The notes below the pieces were generated by a model. The model was not told the DNA's origin and did no database searches. It saw only the letters and a list, made by a program, of their open reading frames with translations. DNA of 64,000 nt from Melaminivora sp034675505 (GTDB taxonomy: Bacteria > Pseudomonadota > Gammaproteobacteria > Burkholderiales > Burkholderiaceae_C). Each line of letters begins with the position of its first letter. Within the stretch, counting starts at the first letter, position 1. Position numbers and translations under genes: made by a program. The stretch covers positions 682,001-746,000 of the forward strand of contig JAUCDD010000025.1 in NCBI GenBank assembly GCA_034675505.1, given 5' to 3'. This document shows positions 52,533 through 60,843 of this stretch, piece after piece.

Positions 52533-52940
52533 TCAGCCTTTTTCAACCGGCATGCCGGCTTCGCGCCAGGCCGCCAGGCCGCCGGTCAGCGACTGCGCCT
52601 TGTCGTAGCCCAGGCCCTTGGCGATGCCGGCCGCGCGCGCCGAGCGCGCGCCCTTGGCGCACACCAGGATCACCGGCACGGCCTTGTTCTTGACCACCTG
52701 CGGCAGCCGCTCCTGCAGCTGCGCCAGCGGCACGTTCCTGGCGCCCCCGGCGTGGCCTGCGGCGTATTCGTCCGGCTCGCACACATCGATGACCACGGCT
52801 TTTTCGCGGTTGATGAGCTGCACCGCCTGCGCCGCGCTCACGCCGCCGGCCATGCTGCCCTTGAGCAGGGGCACGAGCAGCATCCCGCCCGAGGCCAGGG
52901 CCAGAAAGATCAGATACCAGTTGTCGAGAATGAATTTCAC
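52533..52940 (-). CDS. Membrane-anchored rhodanese-like protein
   Basis: 135-residue protein: N-terminal TM helix (WYLIFLALASGGMLLVPLL) and one rhodanese domain with VVIDVCEPDEYAAGHAGGA and active-site Cys in ILVCAKGARSARAA. Likely sulfur transfer or redox role at the membrane, exact donor unknown. GTG start at 52940 (VKFILDNW) is supported because homologous membrane anchors begin with this segment. Divergent from gpmA with 94 bases between starts. Confidence 0.9.
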   Translation of the reverse strand: MKFILDNWYLIFLALASGGMLLVPLLKGSMAGGVSAAQAVQLINREKAVVIDVCEPDEYAAGHAGGARNVPLAQLQERLPQVVKNKAVPVILVCAKGARSARAAGIAKGLGYDKAQSLTGGLAAWREAGMPVEKG

Positions 52941-53034
52941 GGGGTTTCCCAGGCAATAAGCCAAACAGCGAACCCTGGATTCTAAAATGCCGGGTTTTGT
53001 CCGACCGCACTGCCTGCATACCCCTGGAAGACCC

Positions 53035-53778
53035 ATGCACAAGCTCGTCCTGATCCGCCACGGCGAATCCACCTGGAACCTGGAAAACCGCTTCACCGGC
53101 TGGACGGACGTGGAGCTGACCCCGACCGGGATCGAGCAGGCCGGCAACGCCGGGCGCCTGCTGGCCGCCGAGGGCTACGAGTTCGACCGCTGCCACACCA
53201 GCGTGCTCAAGCGCGCCACGCACACGCTGTGGCACTGCCTGGACGCCATGGACCGCACCTGGCTGCCGGTGCAGCACAGCTGGCGCCTGAATGAGCGCCA
53301 CTACGGTGCGCTGCAGGGCCTGAACAAGGCCGACATGGCCAAGCAGTACGGCGACGAGCAGGTGCTGGTCTGGCGCCGCAGCTACGACACGCCGCCCCCG
53401 GCGCTGGACGCCGCCGACCCGCGCAGCGAGCGCGGCGACATCCGCTACGCGCACCTCGAGCCGGGCCAAGTGCCCCTGACCGAATGCCTGAAGGACACCG
53501 TGGCGCGCGTGCTGCCGTACTGGCACGAGGCCATTGCGCCAGACCTGCGCGCCGGCCGGCGCGTGCTGGTGGCCGCGCACGGCAACTCCATCCGCGCGCT
53601 GGTCAAGTACCTGGACGGCATCTCGGACGCCGATATCGTCGGCCTGAACATCCCCAACGGCATTCCGCTGGTCTATGAGCTGGATGCCGAACTCAAGCCA
53701 CTGCGCCGCTACTACCTGGGCGATGCCGAGGCCGTGGCGCTTGCCGCCGCCGCCGTGGCGGCGCAAGGCAAGGCCTGA
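53035..53778 (+). CDS. gpmA: 2,3-bisphosphoglycerate-dependent phosphoglycerate mutase
   Basis: 247-residue glycolytic enzyme. Phospho-His in LVLIRHGESTWN (His 9-11 region), FTGWTDVELT, HTSVLKRATHT, ERHYGALQGLNK, and the second His in VAAHGNSIRALVKYL are the dPGM signatures. Start ATG 53035. Followed by a candidate terminator and then the ctpA-like gene. Confidence 0.97.
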   Translation: MHKLVLIRHGESTWNLENRFTGWTDVELTPTGIEQAGNAGRLLAAEGYEFDRCHTSVLKRATHTLWHCLDAMDRTWLPVQHSWRLNERHYGALQGLNKADMAKQYGDEQVLVWRRSYDTPPPALDAADPRSERGDIRYAHLEPGQVPLTECLKDTVARVLPYWHEAIAPDLRAGRRVLVAAHGNSIRALVKYLDGISDADIVGLNIPNGIPLVYELDAELKPLRRYYLGDAEAVALAAAAVAAQGKA

Positions 53779-53800
53779 GAAGGCGCGCAAAAGAAGCGCC

Positions 53801-53830
53801 AGCCCGCGGGAACCGGCTCCCGGGGGCTTT
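53801..53830 (+). terminator. Candidate terminator after gpmA
   Basis: AGCCCGCGGGA pairs with TCCCGGGGGCT (one mismatch) around ACCGGC, then only three T. Weak T tract lowers confidence. Confidence 0.45.
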
Positions 53831-53871
53831 GTCCAAGCGGTATATTGAAAAACACGCTTCAGAGGTGTTTG

Positions 53872-55308
53872 ATGGGCCACAAACTCAAGATTGCGGGTTG
53901 GATTTCAGTCGGCGCCCTGGCCGGCGTCCTGACCACCGTTTCGTTGCAAACCGTGGCGCGCGGCGCCATGACGCCGCTGCCGCTGGAGGAGATCCAGCAG
54001 CTGTCGGCCGTGTTCGGACTGATCAAGACCGACTACGTGGAGCCGGTCGATGACAAGAAGCTGATCACCGACGCCATTTCCGGCATGGTGGCAAGCCTCG
54101 ATCCGCACTCGCAGTACTTCGACAAGAAGTCGTTCAAGGAATTTCGCGAGGGCACTTCCGGGCGCTTCGTCGGCGTGGGCATCGAGATCACCCAGGAGGA
54201 CGGGCTGATCAAGGTCGTCTCGCCGATCGAGGGCTCGCCGGCCTTCCGCGCGGGCCTCAAGACCAACGACCTGATCACGAAGATCGACGACACGGCGGTC
54301 AAGGGCCTGTCCCTGAACGAGGCCGTCAAGCGCATGCGCGGCGAGCCCGCCACCAAGGTCACGCTGACCATCTTCCGCAAGGACGAGAGCCGCACCTTCC
54401 CCGTGACCATCACGCGCGAGGAAATCAAGACCCAGTCGGTCAAGGGCAAGCTGGTCGAGCCCGGCTACGCCTGGATTCGTCTGTCGCAGTTCCAGGAACG
54501 CACGGTGGACGACTTCGTGCGCAAGGTCGAGGAGGTCTACAAGCAGGACCCCAACTTGAAGGGCATGGTGCTGGACCTGCGCAACGACCCGGGCGGCCTG
54601 CTGGACGCGGCCGTTGCCATTTCGGCCGCCTTCCTGCCCGAGGACGTCACCGTGGTCTCGACCAACGGCCAGCTGGCCGAGAGCAAGGCCGTGTTCAAGG
54701 CCTCGCCCGAGTTCTACCAGCGGCGCAGCGGCGGCGACCCGCTCAAGCGCCTGCCCGCAGCCCTCAAGCGCGTGCCGCTGGTGGTGCTGGTCAACGAAGG
54801 CTCGGCCTCGGCCAGCGAGATCGTCGCCGGCGCGCTGCAGGACCACAAGCGCGCCACCATCATGGGCAGCCAGACCTTCGGCAAGGGCTCGGTGCAGACC
54901 GTGCGCCCGCTGGGGCCGGACACCGGCATCAAGCTGACCACGGCGCGCTACTACACGCCCAGCGGCAAGTCCATCCAGGCCAAGGGCATCGTGCCGGACG
55001 TGATGGTCGATGAAACCGCCGAGGGCGATTTGTTTGCCTCGCTGCGCATGCGCGAGGCCGACCTGGAGAAGCACCTGTCCAGCGGCCAGGGCGCGGAAAC
55101 GCAGGACCCGGCACGCGAGAAGGCGCGCGAGGAAGCCAGGAAGCGCCTGGAGGAAGAAGCCAGGAAGCCCCTGGCGGAACGCAGGCTGCCCGAGTTCGGC
55201 ACCGACAAGGACTTCCAGCTGGCCCAGGCGCTGAACCAGCTCAAGGGCCGCACGGTAGTCGCCAGCAAGACGCTGACCGAGCGCAAGGAAGAGCCCAAGG
55301 ACAATTGA
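53872..55308 (+). CDS. S41-family C-terminal processing peptidase (CtpA-like)
   Basis: 478-residue periplasmic serine protease anchored by an N-terminal helix (IAGWISVGALAGVLTTVSL). Domain order: N-terminal helices, PDZ (GVGIEITQEDGLIKVVSPIE to about residue 190), S41 protease with nucleophile Ser in NEGSASASEIVAGAL and Lys in GSQTFGKGSVQT (Ser-Lys dyad), then a charged coiled-coil C-tail (EEARKRLEEEARKPLAERR). Start ATG 53872 (MGHKLK) with AGAGG upstream; the frame is open from 53845. Confidence 0.95.
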   Translation: MGHKLKIAGWISVGALAGVLTTVSLQTVARGAMTPLPLEEIQQLSAVFGLIKTDYVEPVDDKKLITDAISGMVASLDPHSQYFDKKSFKEFREGTSGRFVGVGIEITQEDGLIKVVSPIEGSPAFRAGLKTNDLITKIDDTAVKGLSLNEAVKRMRGEPATKVTLTIFRKDESRTFPVTITREEIKTQSVKGKLVEPGYAWIRLSQFQERTVDDFVRKVEEVYKQDPNLKGMVLDLRNDPGGLLDAAVAISAAFLPEDVTVVSTNGQLAESKAVFKASPEFYQRRSGGDPLKRLPAALKRVPLVVLVNEGSASASEIVAGALQDHKRATIMGSQTFGKGSVQTVRPLGPDTGIKLTTARYYTPSGKSIQAKGIVPDVMVDETAEGDLFASLRMREADLEKHLSSGQGAETQDPAREKAREEARKRLEEEARKPLAERRLPEFGTDKDFQLAQALNQLKGRTVVASKTLTERKEEPKDN

Positions 55309-55330
55309 TCCGGGCTGTTGCGGTGCTCTG

Positions 55331-55361
55331 AGGCCGGGCTCGCGCCCGGCCTTTTCCTTTT
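55331..55361 (+). terminator. Terminator after ctpA-like gene
   Basis: GGCCGGGC-TCGC-GCCCGGCC hairpin followed by TTTTCCTTTTC, 23 bases past the stop and 33 bases before the next start. Confidence 0.85.
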
Positions 55362-55393
55362 CATTGACTGCTCCCGATGCGGGCACGCCTGCC

Positions 55394-56161
55394 ATGACCG
55401 ACGACCAGCTCCTGCGCTATTCACGCCACATCCTGCTCGACGAGATCGGTATCGAGGGGCAGGAGCGCATCCTGGCGGCGCACGTCCTGATCGTGGGAGC
55501 CGGCGGGCTGGGCTCGCCTGCGGCGCTGTTCCTGGGCTCGGCCGGCGTGGGCACGCTGACCCTGGTCGATGACGATGTGGTCGACCTGACCAACCTGCAG
55601 CGCCAGATCGCCCACACCGCGCAGCGCGTGGGGCAGGCCAAGGTCGATTCCGCCGCGCAGGCGGTGCACGCCATCAACCCCGGGGTGCAGGTGCGTGCCG
55701 TGCGCGAGCGCGTGGACGGGGCGGCGCTGGCCGCGTTGGTGCGCGACGCGGACGTGGTGCTCGACTGCAGCGACAACTACCGCACGCGCCAGGCCATCAA
55801 CGCCGCCTGCGTGCACGGCGCCAGGCCGCTCGTGGCGGGCGCGGCGATCCGCTTCGATGCGCAGATCGCCGTCTTCGACCGCAGCCGCGAGGACGCGCCC
55901 TGCTATGCCTGCCTGTTCGCCCCCGATGCGCAGTTCGCGGAGGTGCAGTGTTCCACCATGGGCGTGTTCGCGCCGCTGGTGGGCATCATCGGCACCATGC
56001 AGGCGGCCGAGGCGCTGAAGCTGATCGTGGGCGGCATTGGCGAGTCGCTGGCCGGGCGCCTGCTGCTGCTGGACGGCCGCGACATGCAGTGGACGCAATT
56101 GCGCGTGGCGCGCGACCCCGCCTGCCAGGTGTGTGGCAAGCGCCACATGCCAGGCCAGTAG
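55394..56161 (+). CDS. ThiF/MoeB-family sulfur-carrier adenylyltransferase
   Basis: 255-residue E1-like enzyme that adenylates the C-terminus of ThiS/MoaD-type carriers. LLRYSRHILLDEIGIEGQER, nucleotide loop VLIVGAGGLGSPAALFL, the Asp/Arg region VDDDVVDLTNLQRQIAH and two zinc CxxC pairs (CYACLF and CQVCGKRH) are visible. MoeB and ThiF cannot be separated from sequence by eye. Start ATG 55394. The conserved order gpmA-ctpA-thiF is known in betaproteobacteria. Confidence 0.92.
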   Translation: MTDDQLLRYSRHILLDEIGIEGQERILAAHVLIVGAGGLGSPAALFLGSAGVGTLTLVDDDVVDLTNLQRQIAHTAQRVGQAKVDSAAQAVHAINPGVQVRAVRERVDGAALAALVRDADVVLDCSDNYRTRQAINAACVHGARPLVAGAAIRFDAQIAVFDRSREDAPCYACLFAPDAQFAEVQCSTMGVFAPLVGIIGTMQAAEALKLIVGGIGESLAGRLLLLDGRDMQWTQLRVARDPACQVCGKRHMPGQ

Positions 56162-56280
56162 TACAGGTGCGGGCGGCGTGCTCCTACGGCGCGCCGGGCC
56201 GCCGGGGGCACAATGGACTTCATCTTTTCTCCGGCCCTCCAGCATGGGCCCCTTTCGGCCCCGGCCGAACAGGACCGTCC

Positions 56281-56685
56281 GTGAAACTGCGCACCTACAT
56301 CGTCGAAGACAACGCCACCATCCGCGACAACCTGATCGACGCCCTGCAGGAGCTGGCGCAGATCGAGGCGGTGGGCGTGGCCGAAACCGAAGAGGACGGC
56401 AAGGCCTGGCTGGCCGCCCATCCGGGCCAGTGGGACCTGGCCATCGTTGACCTGTTCCTGCGCCAGGGCAGCGGCCTGGGCGTGCTGGCAGCCTGCCGCG
56501 ACCGCCTGAGCAGCCAGAAGATGGTGGTGCTCAGCAATTACGCCACTCCCGACGTGCGCATGCGGTGCGCGCAGCTGGGGGTGGACGCGGTGTTTGACAA
56601 ATCCAACGAGATCGAGGCCCTGGTGGATTTCTGCGCGGCCCACAGCGCCCACCAAGTGCTGCCGCAGCCGCTGGGCGCGCGCTGA
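56281..56685 (+). CDS. Stand-alone response-regulator receiver domain
   Basis: 134-residue CheY-like protein without output domain. YIVEDNATIRDNLIDAL supplies the acidic pair, DLAIVDLFLRQGSGLGVL the phospho-Asp (about residue 59), VVLSNYATPD the Thr/Ser position and VFDKSNEIEAL the Lys. GTG start at 56281. It lies beside, but convergent with, a NarL-type regulator; it could act as a phosphate sink or adaptor for the neighbouring kinase (inference). Confidence 0.88.
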   Translation: MKLRTYIVEDNATIRDNLIDALQELAQIEAVGVAETEEDGKAWLAAHPGQWDLAIVDLFLRQGSGLGVLAACRDRLSSQKMVVLSNYATPDVRMRCAQLGVDAVFDKSNEIEALVDFCAAHSAHQVLPQPLGAR

Positions 56686-56703
56686 CGGCGCCGCCGGCAA
56701 GGA

Positions 56704-56734
56704 TAAAAAAGAAAAGGCCGGCTCGTGGCCGGCC
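56704..56734 (-). terminator. Terminator of the NarL-type regulator gene
   Basis: On the minus strand GGCCGGC-CACGA-GCCGGCC followed by TTTTCTTTTTT. Confidence 0.8.
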
Positions 56735-56784
56735 TGGCTTGGCTGCTGCTGCGCCGGGCAACGCCGGCGCAGCCGCGTTGCCGG

Positions 56785-57417
56785 TCAGTCGATCAGGCGG
56801 TTCTTGAGCGCGTAGTAGGTCAGGTCGCTGTTCGAGGACAGCCCCATCTTCTCCATCAGGCGCGTGCGGTAGGTGCTCACCGTCTTGACGCTGAGCGACA
56901 AGGCCTTGGCGATGTCGCCCGCCGTCTCGCCCTTGGCCAGCTTCAGGAACACCTGGAACTCGCGCTCGGACAGCTGCTCGTGCGGCGGGGCGTCGTCCTT
57001 GCGGTTGAGCTGCTGCGCCAGCAGGTCGGCCACGGCGGGGGTGAGGTAGCGCCGGCCCAGCGAGATGGTGCGGATGGCCTCGACGATTTCCTTGGGCTCG
57101 CACTCCTTGTTCAGGTAGCCGCTGGCGCCCTGGCGGATCAGGCTGATGGCGTAGTGCTCCTCGGGGTAGCCCGACAGGATCAGGATGCCCATGTCGGGCG
57201 CCTTGGCGCGCAGCATGGCCAGCGCGTCCAGGCCGCTCTGGCCGGGCATGGACAGGTCCATCAGCAGCACGTCGATCTCGTGCGTGCGCACCAGGTCGAT
57301 GGCCTCGCGCCCGTTGGACGCTTCACCCACCACGCGCAGATCCACATGTTCGGACAGGAACTGGCGCAGGCCCGAACGCACGATTGCATGGTCATCCACA
57401 ATGCCGATATTGATCAT
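56785..57417 (-). CDS. NarL/UvrY-type response regulator
   Basis: 210-residue DNA-binding regulator. Receiver: INIGIVDDHAIVRSGLRQFL, phospho-Asp in DVLLMDLSMPGQSGL (about residue 54), Lys in GYLNKECEPKEI. Output: LuxR-type helix-turn-helix LSEREFQVFLKLAKGETAGDIAKALSLSVKTVSTYRTR. Overall similar to UvrY/GacA regulators. Divergent from the CHASE3 kinase with 139 bases between starts, the natural partner. Confidence 0.92.
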   Translation of the reverse strand: MINIGIVDDHAIVRSGLRQFLSEHVDLRVVGEASNGREAIDLVRTHEIDVLLMDLSMPGQSGLDALAMLRAKAPDMGILILSGYPEEHYAISLIRQGASGYLNKECEPKEIVEAIRTISLGRRYLTPAVADLLAQQLNRKDDAPPHEQLSEREFQVFLKLAKGETAGDIAKALSLSVKTVSTYRTRLMEKMGLSSNSDLTYYALKNRLID

Positions 57418-57556
57418 TGAGCCTTCTTTCAGGGGGAGATGCGAAAAACCGCATCCCTATCAAACACACAGGCATGCTTGCAACTAGCATGGCGGTACAG
57501 GTCAATCATATGCACTTTCTGCGTCCCGGTTCCGCACCATGTAACGGCGGTTGGCA

Positions 57557-58933
57557 ATGAGCTGGCCGCGCCTGCGCCGATTTGCGCTGGCTTTGCCGCT
57601 GGCATTGGTGGCCGTGGGCGTGCTGCTGCTGGTCAACGAGGCGGGTTTCAACCGCTCGCAGCAGGCCGTGCAGGCGCTGAGGCAGTCGCACGCCGCCCAG
57701 GAGGCGCTGGACCAGCTGATGCAGGGGCTGCTGAATGCCGAATCCGGCCAGCGCGGCTACCTGCTCACGCAGGACGAGCGCTACCTGCAGCCCTACGAGG
57801 GCGCCATCCTGGCCATCCAGTCGCACCTGGACGCACTGCGCAACGCGCAGCCGGCGCCAGCGCACCAGCAGGACTTCGACCAGCTGGTGCAGCTGGTGGC
57901 GCGCAAGCTCTCCGAGATGGAGTTGACCGTGCAGATGCGGCGCAAGGACAACGACGAGGGCTGGCGGTTCGTGCTGTCCACCGATGTCGGCCAGCAGGAC
58001 ATGGAGGCCATCCGCAAGCTGGTGGTGCGCATGTCCGGGCGCAGCGCCCAGCAGGTCGAACGCGGCGACGCAGACATCCACGAGGCGCTGGCCTGGTCGC
58101 GCATCGGCATCACGCTGGTGGCCCTGGCAGCGCTGCTGGCGTTCCACCTGTACCTGCGCAACTCGCAGGCGCTGCGCGCGGCCCATGAGCGCGAGCAGCA
58201 GGTGCTGGAGCGCGAGCGCGAGCGGCTGGAGCAACTGGTGCGCGAGCGCACGGCCTCGCTGTCCGAGCTGGCGCACCACCTGCAGCAGGTGCGCGAGGAC
58301 GAGCGTGCCCACCTCGCGCGCGAGCTGCACGACGAGCTGGGGGCCCTGCTCACGGCGGCCAAGCTGGACGTGGCCCGGCTGAAGCCGCGCATGGACCCCG
58401 ACTCCCCCGAGAGCGCTGAGCGGCTGCAGCACCTGACCGACACCCTCAACAGCGGCATCGCGCTCAAGCGCCGCATCATCGAAGACCTGCGGCCCTCGTC
58501 GCTGGACAACCTGGGCCTGGTGGCGTCGCTGGAGATCCTCACGCGCGAGTTCTCCGAGCGCAGCGGCATTGCCGTGCAGGTGCGGCTGGAGCCGGTGCAG
58601 CTGTCGGCGTCGGCCCAGCTGTCGGCGTCGGCCCAGCTGACCGTCTATCGCCTGGTGCAGGAGGCGCTCACCAACGTCCTCAAGCACGCCCAGGCGCGCA
58701 CGGTCGTGGTGGGCTTGAACGCCTACCCGGGCCATGTTTGCGTGCAGGTGCGCGACGACGGCCGCGGCTTCGATGCGCAGGCCGGGGCCGCGCCCACCCG
58801 CGCCCACGGCCTGCTGGGAATGCGCCACCGCGTCAACGCCGAAGGCGGGCAGCTGACGGTGAGCGCCACGCCCGGCCAGGGCACGCTGGTGTCGGCCCGG
58901 CTGCCGCTGGCCCAAGCTGCCGCGGCGCACTGA
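57557..58933 (+). CDS. CHASE3-domain sensor histidine kinase (NarX-like, HisKA_3)
   Basis: 458-residue membrane kinase. Two TM helices (about 7-27 and 177-197) flank a CHASE3-like periplasmic domain (MQGLLNAESGQRGYLLTQDERYL is its signature), then a coiled coil (REQQVLERERERLEQLVRER), the HisKA_3 box EDERAHLARELHDELGALLTAAKL with phospho-His (about residue 259), and the HATPase with NVLKHAQA (N-box), DDGRGF and GLLGMRHRV. A perfect 18-base tandem duplication (58601-58636) adds six residues (QLSASA twice) just before the N-box. Start ATG 57557. Confidence 0.92.
   Translation: MSWPRLRRFALALPLALVAVGVLLLVNEAGFNRSQQAVQALRQSHAAQEALDQLMQGLLNAESGQRGYLLTQDERYLQPYEGAILAIQSHLDALRNAQPAPAHQQDFDQLVQLVARKLSEMELTVQMRRKDNDEGWRFVLSTDVGQQDMEAIRKLVVRMSGRSAQQVERGDADIHEALAWSRIGITLVALAALLAFHLYLRNSQALRAAHEREQQVLERERERLEQLVRERTASLSELAHHLQQVREDERAHLARELHDELGALLTAAKLDVARLKPRMDPDSPESAERLQHLTDTLNSGIALKRRIIEDLRPSSLDNLGLVASLEILTREFSERSGIAVQVRLEPVQLSASAQLSASAQLTVYRLVQEALTNVLKHAQARTVVVGLNAYPGHVCVQVRDDGRGFDAQAGAAPTRAHGLLGMRHRVNAEGGQLTVSATPGQGTLVSARLPLAQAAAAH
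58601..58636 (+). repeat. 18-base perfect tandem duplication in kinase gene
   Basis: CTGTCGGCGTCGGCCCAG occurs twice in direct succession, in frame, inside the HATPase domain. The family normally shows a single such segment before TVYRLVQEALTN. Confidence 0.9.
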
Positions 58934-59114
58934 GCCACGCGCCCTGCGCCCGGGCGCGGCGGCCTCCGCAGGGCCTCCTGGGGCGCGGCGAAAGCGTCCT
59001 ACATCGCTGCGCGCCAAGGGCCGGCAGTCGCGCTGCGGTGCCTCGTCATACATTGCATTCACTCGCTCAGCCACACCGCTGGCCAGCGAATCCAAGACAA
59101 CCCAGGAGGTCCCC

Positions 59115-59279
59115 ATGTTGCATTACGCAGTTGTTTTTCTGGTCATCGCCCTGATCGCCGCGCTGTTCGGCTTTGGCGGCATTGCAGCCGGCGCAGTCGG
59201 CATCGCCAAGGTGCTGTTCTTCGTCTTCGTGATCATGGCCGTGGTGACCTTCGTGCTGGGCCTGCTGCGGCGCGGCTGA
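59115..59279 (+). CDS. DUF1328 (YtjA-like) small membrane protein
   Basis: 54 residues, two TM helices: MLHYAVVFLVIALIAALFGF then GGIAAGAVGIAKVLFFVFVI. This is the DUF1328/YtjA pattern (FGFGGIAAGAVGIAK). AGGAGG (59102-59108 region) sits before ATG 59115. Function unknown; homologues are often stress-induced. First gene of the run 59115-60784. Confidence 0.92.
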   Translation: MLHYAVVFLVIALIAALFGFGGIAAGAVGIAKVLFFVFVIMAVVTFVLGLLRRG

Positions 59280-59343
59280 AGCCCTGACCGCCCTGCGCCA
59301 GCCCCCGCCATCCCACACACCCAACCACCCCCGAGGAGTCCCC

Positions 59344-59754
59344 ATGAACGTACAAGAAAACGGCCAGAAGGCCACTGAAAAAGCCACCGACAAGGCCACC
59401 GATGCCGCGCACGACGCTGCGCGCAGCGTGGCCGATGGCGCCAAGCAGGCGGTCGACAGCACCAGGCGCATGGCCAACGAGGCGCTGGACAAGGCCGAGA
59501 GCGGCGTCAAGCGTGTCAAGGAAGAGGTCGATCCGGTGATCGACGACCTGGCCGCCCGCGCCCAGGAGTTCGCCAATCGCAGCATCAACTATTGCGCCGA
59601 GACCAGCGAGCGCGCGCGGCGCCAGTTCAACCAGGCGGCCGATGCGACCTGCCGCTATGTGTCCGACCAGCCCGGCAAGTCGATGCTGATGGCCGTGGCT
59701 GCAGGCGCGGCGCTTGCCACCGCCCTGATGATTTCGCGCCGCAGCGACCGCTGA
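59344..59754 (+). CDS. DUF883/YqjD-like membrane-anchored helical protein
   Basis: 136 residues: a long amphipathic Ala/Lys-rich helical part (EKATDKATDAAHDAARSVAD, resembling 11-mer LEA-like repeats) followed by a C-terminal YVSDQPGKSMLMAVAAGAAL-ATALMISRR segment, the DUF883 signature of ribosome-associated inner-membrane proteins such as YqjD/ElaB. GAGGAG precedes ATG 59344. Lies 64 bases after the DUF1328 gene, so likely co-transcribed. Confidence 0.8.
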   Translation: MNVQENGQKATEKATDKATDAAHDAARSVADGAKQAVDSTRRMANEALDKAESGVKRVKEEVDPVIDDLAARAQEFANRSINYCAETSERARRQFNQAADATCRYVSDQPGKSMLMAVAAGAALATALMISRRSDR

Positions 59755-59768
59755 GCAGGGGGGACTTC

Positions 59769-60383
59769 ATGCCAAAGCAACCAAACGCCGCAAAAGACGC
59801 AGCCATGGACAAATCACCCAAGCCGCAAGGCGGCAGCGGGGCAGGGGCCGGCCAGGAACCCAAGACCCTGGAGCTCAACGAGGCGGCGATACGCCAGGCC
59901 GCCACGGCCGACCTGGATGAAGGCGCCGTCACGCCGGGCTATGGCCCCTATCGCGAGGCCATCATCAAGCTGCTCAACGACGCGCTGGCCACGGAGCTGG
60001 TGTGCGTGCTGCGCTACAAGCGCCATTACTTCACTGCCGACGGGCTGGAGTCGCCCGCCATTGCCGCGGAATTCCTCCAGCATGCCAACGAGGAAGCAGC
60101 GCACGCCGACAAGATTGCGGAACGCATCGTGCAGCTGGGCGGCTCGCCGGACCTCAACCCGGCCACGCTGCTGCAGCGCAGCCATGCCGAATACGACGAG
60201 TGCAGCGACTTGAAGGGCATGGTGCGCGCCAACCTCGTGGCCGAGCGCATCGCCGTCGAGACCTACCGCCAGATGATCGAGCTGATCGGCGACAAGGACC
60301 CCACCACCCGGCGCATGCTGGAGGGCGTGCTCGCCGAAGAGGAAGAGCACGCCGACGAACTCAGCGACTGGCTGCGCCGCTAG
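59769..60383 (+). CDS. Bacterioferritin-like / ferritin-like protein
   Basis: 204 residues. After a disordered 45-residue N-terminus, helices carry ferritin-type ligands: LNDALATELVCVLRYKRHYF, FLQHANEEAAHADKIAERI (ExxH), LVAERIAVETYRQMIEL and VLAEEEEHADELSDWL (ExxH again), i.e. the two E...ExxH units of a di-iron centre. Likely iron storage or peroxide protection. ATG 59769 follows the previous stop by 14 bases with AGGGGGGAC between; same operon. Confidence 0.9.
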   Translation: MPKQPNAAKDAAMDKSPKPQGGSGAGAGQEPKTLELNEAAIRQAATADLDEGAVTPGYGPYREAIIKLLNDALATELVCVLRYKRHYFTADGLESPAIAAEFLQHANEEAAHADKIAERIVQLGGSPDLNPATLLQRSHAEYDECSDLKGMVRANLVAERIAVETYRQMIELIGDKDPTTRRMLEGVLAEEEEHADELSDWLRR

Positions 60384-60469
60384 CATTGCAGCGCGGGTGC
60401 GGCAGCTGTCAGGCCCGGCCGCCCTGCGCATTTTTTTGAGCCGTTTTTTTACCCCAAGAGGAGATCACC

Positions 60470-60784
60470 ATGAAGTACGCACGAGCCCTTGCCTTTGCCC
60501 TGGTTGCAGGCGCCACCATCGTCTCGACAGGTTGCTCGGTGGCGCGCCACCAGCAGACCGTCGGGTCCTATGTCGATGACGCGGGCATCACCACGGCCAT
60601 CAAGGCCAAGATGGCCGAAGACAAGACGGTGGCAGCCACCTCGATCAGCGTGGAAACCCTCAACGGCACCGTCCAGCTGTCCGGCTTTGCCAAGTCGCAG
60701 GCGGAAAAAGACCGTGCCGAGCAGATTGCGCGCAATTCCAACCACGTGCGCGACGTGCGCAACAGCATCGTCGTGCGCCCCTGA
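60470..60784 (+). CDS. BON-domain lipoprotein
   Basis: 104 residues: signal with lipobox (ATIVSTGCSVA) and one BON domain (DDAGITTAIKAKMAEDKTVAAT, INVETLNG-like SVETLNGTVQLSGFAKSQAE, then VRDVRNSIVV). BON proteins bind membranes or phospholipids and many are induced by envelope or osmotic stress (OsmY family). AGAGGAG precedes ATG 60470. Last gene before a terminator. Confidence 0.93.
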   Translation: MKYARALAFALVAGATIVSTGCSVARHQQTVGSYVDDAGITTAIKAKMAEDKTVAATSISVETLNGTVQLSGFAKSQAEKDRAEQIARNSNHVRDVRNSIVVRP

Positions 60785-60807
60785 GCGCTGCCTTCGCAAT
60801 CAGGAAC

Positions 60808-60832
60808 AACGCGGCCTCGGCCGCGTTTTTTT
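60808..60832 (+). terminator. Terminator after BON lipoprotein gene
   Basis: AACGCGGC-CTCG-GCCGCGTT hairpin followed by TTTTT; located between this gene and the convergent TPP-enzyme gene. Confidence 0.85.
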
Positions 60833-60843
60833 GCGCCTGTGGT

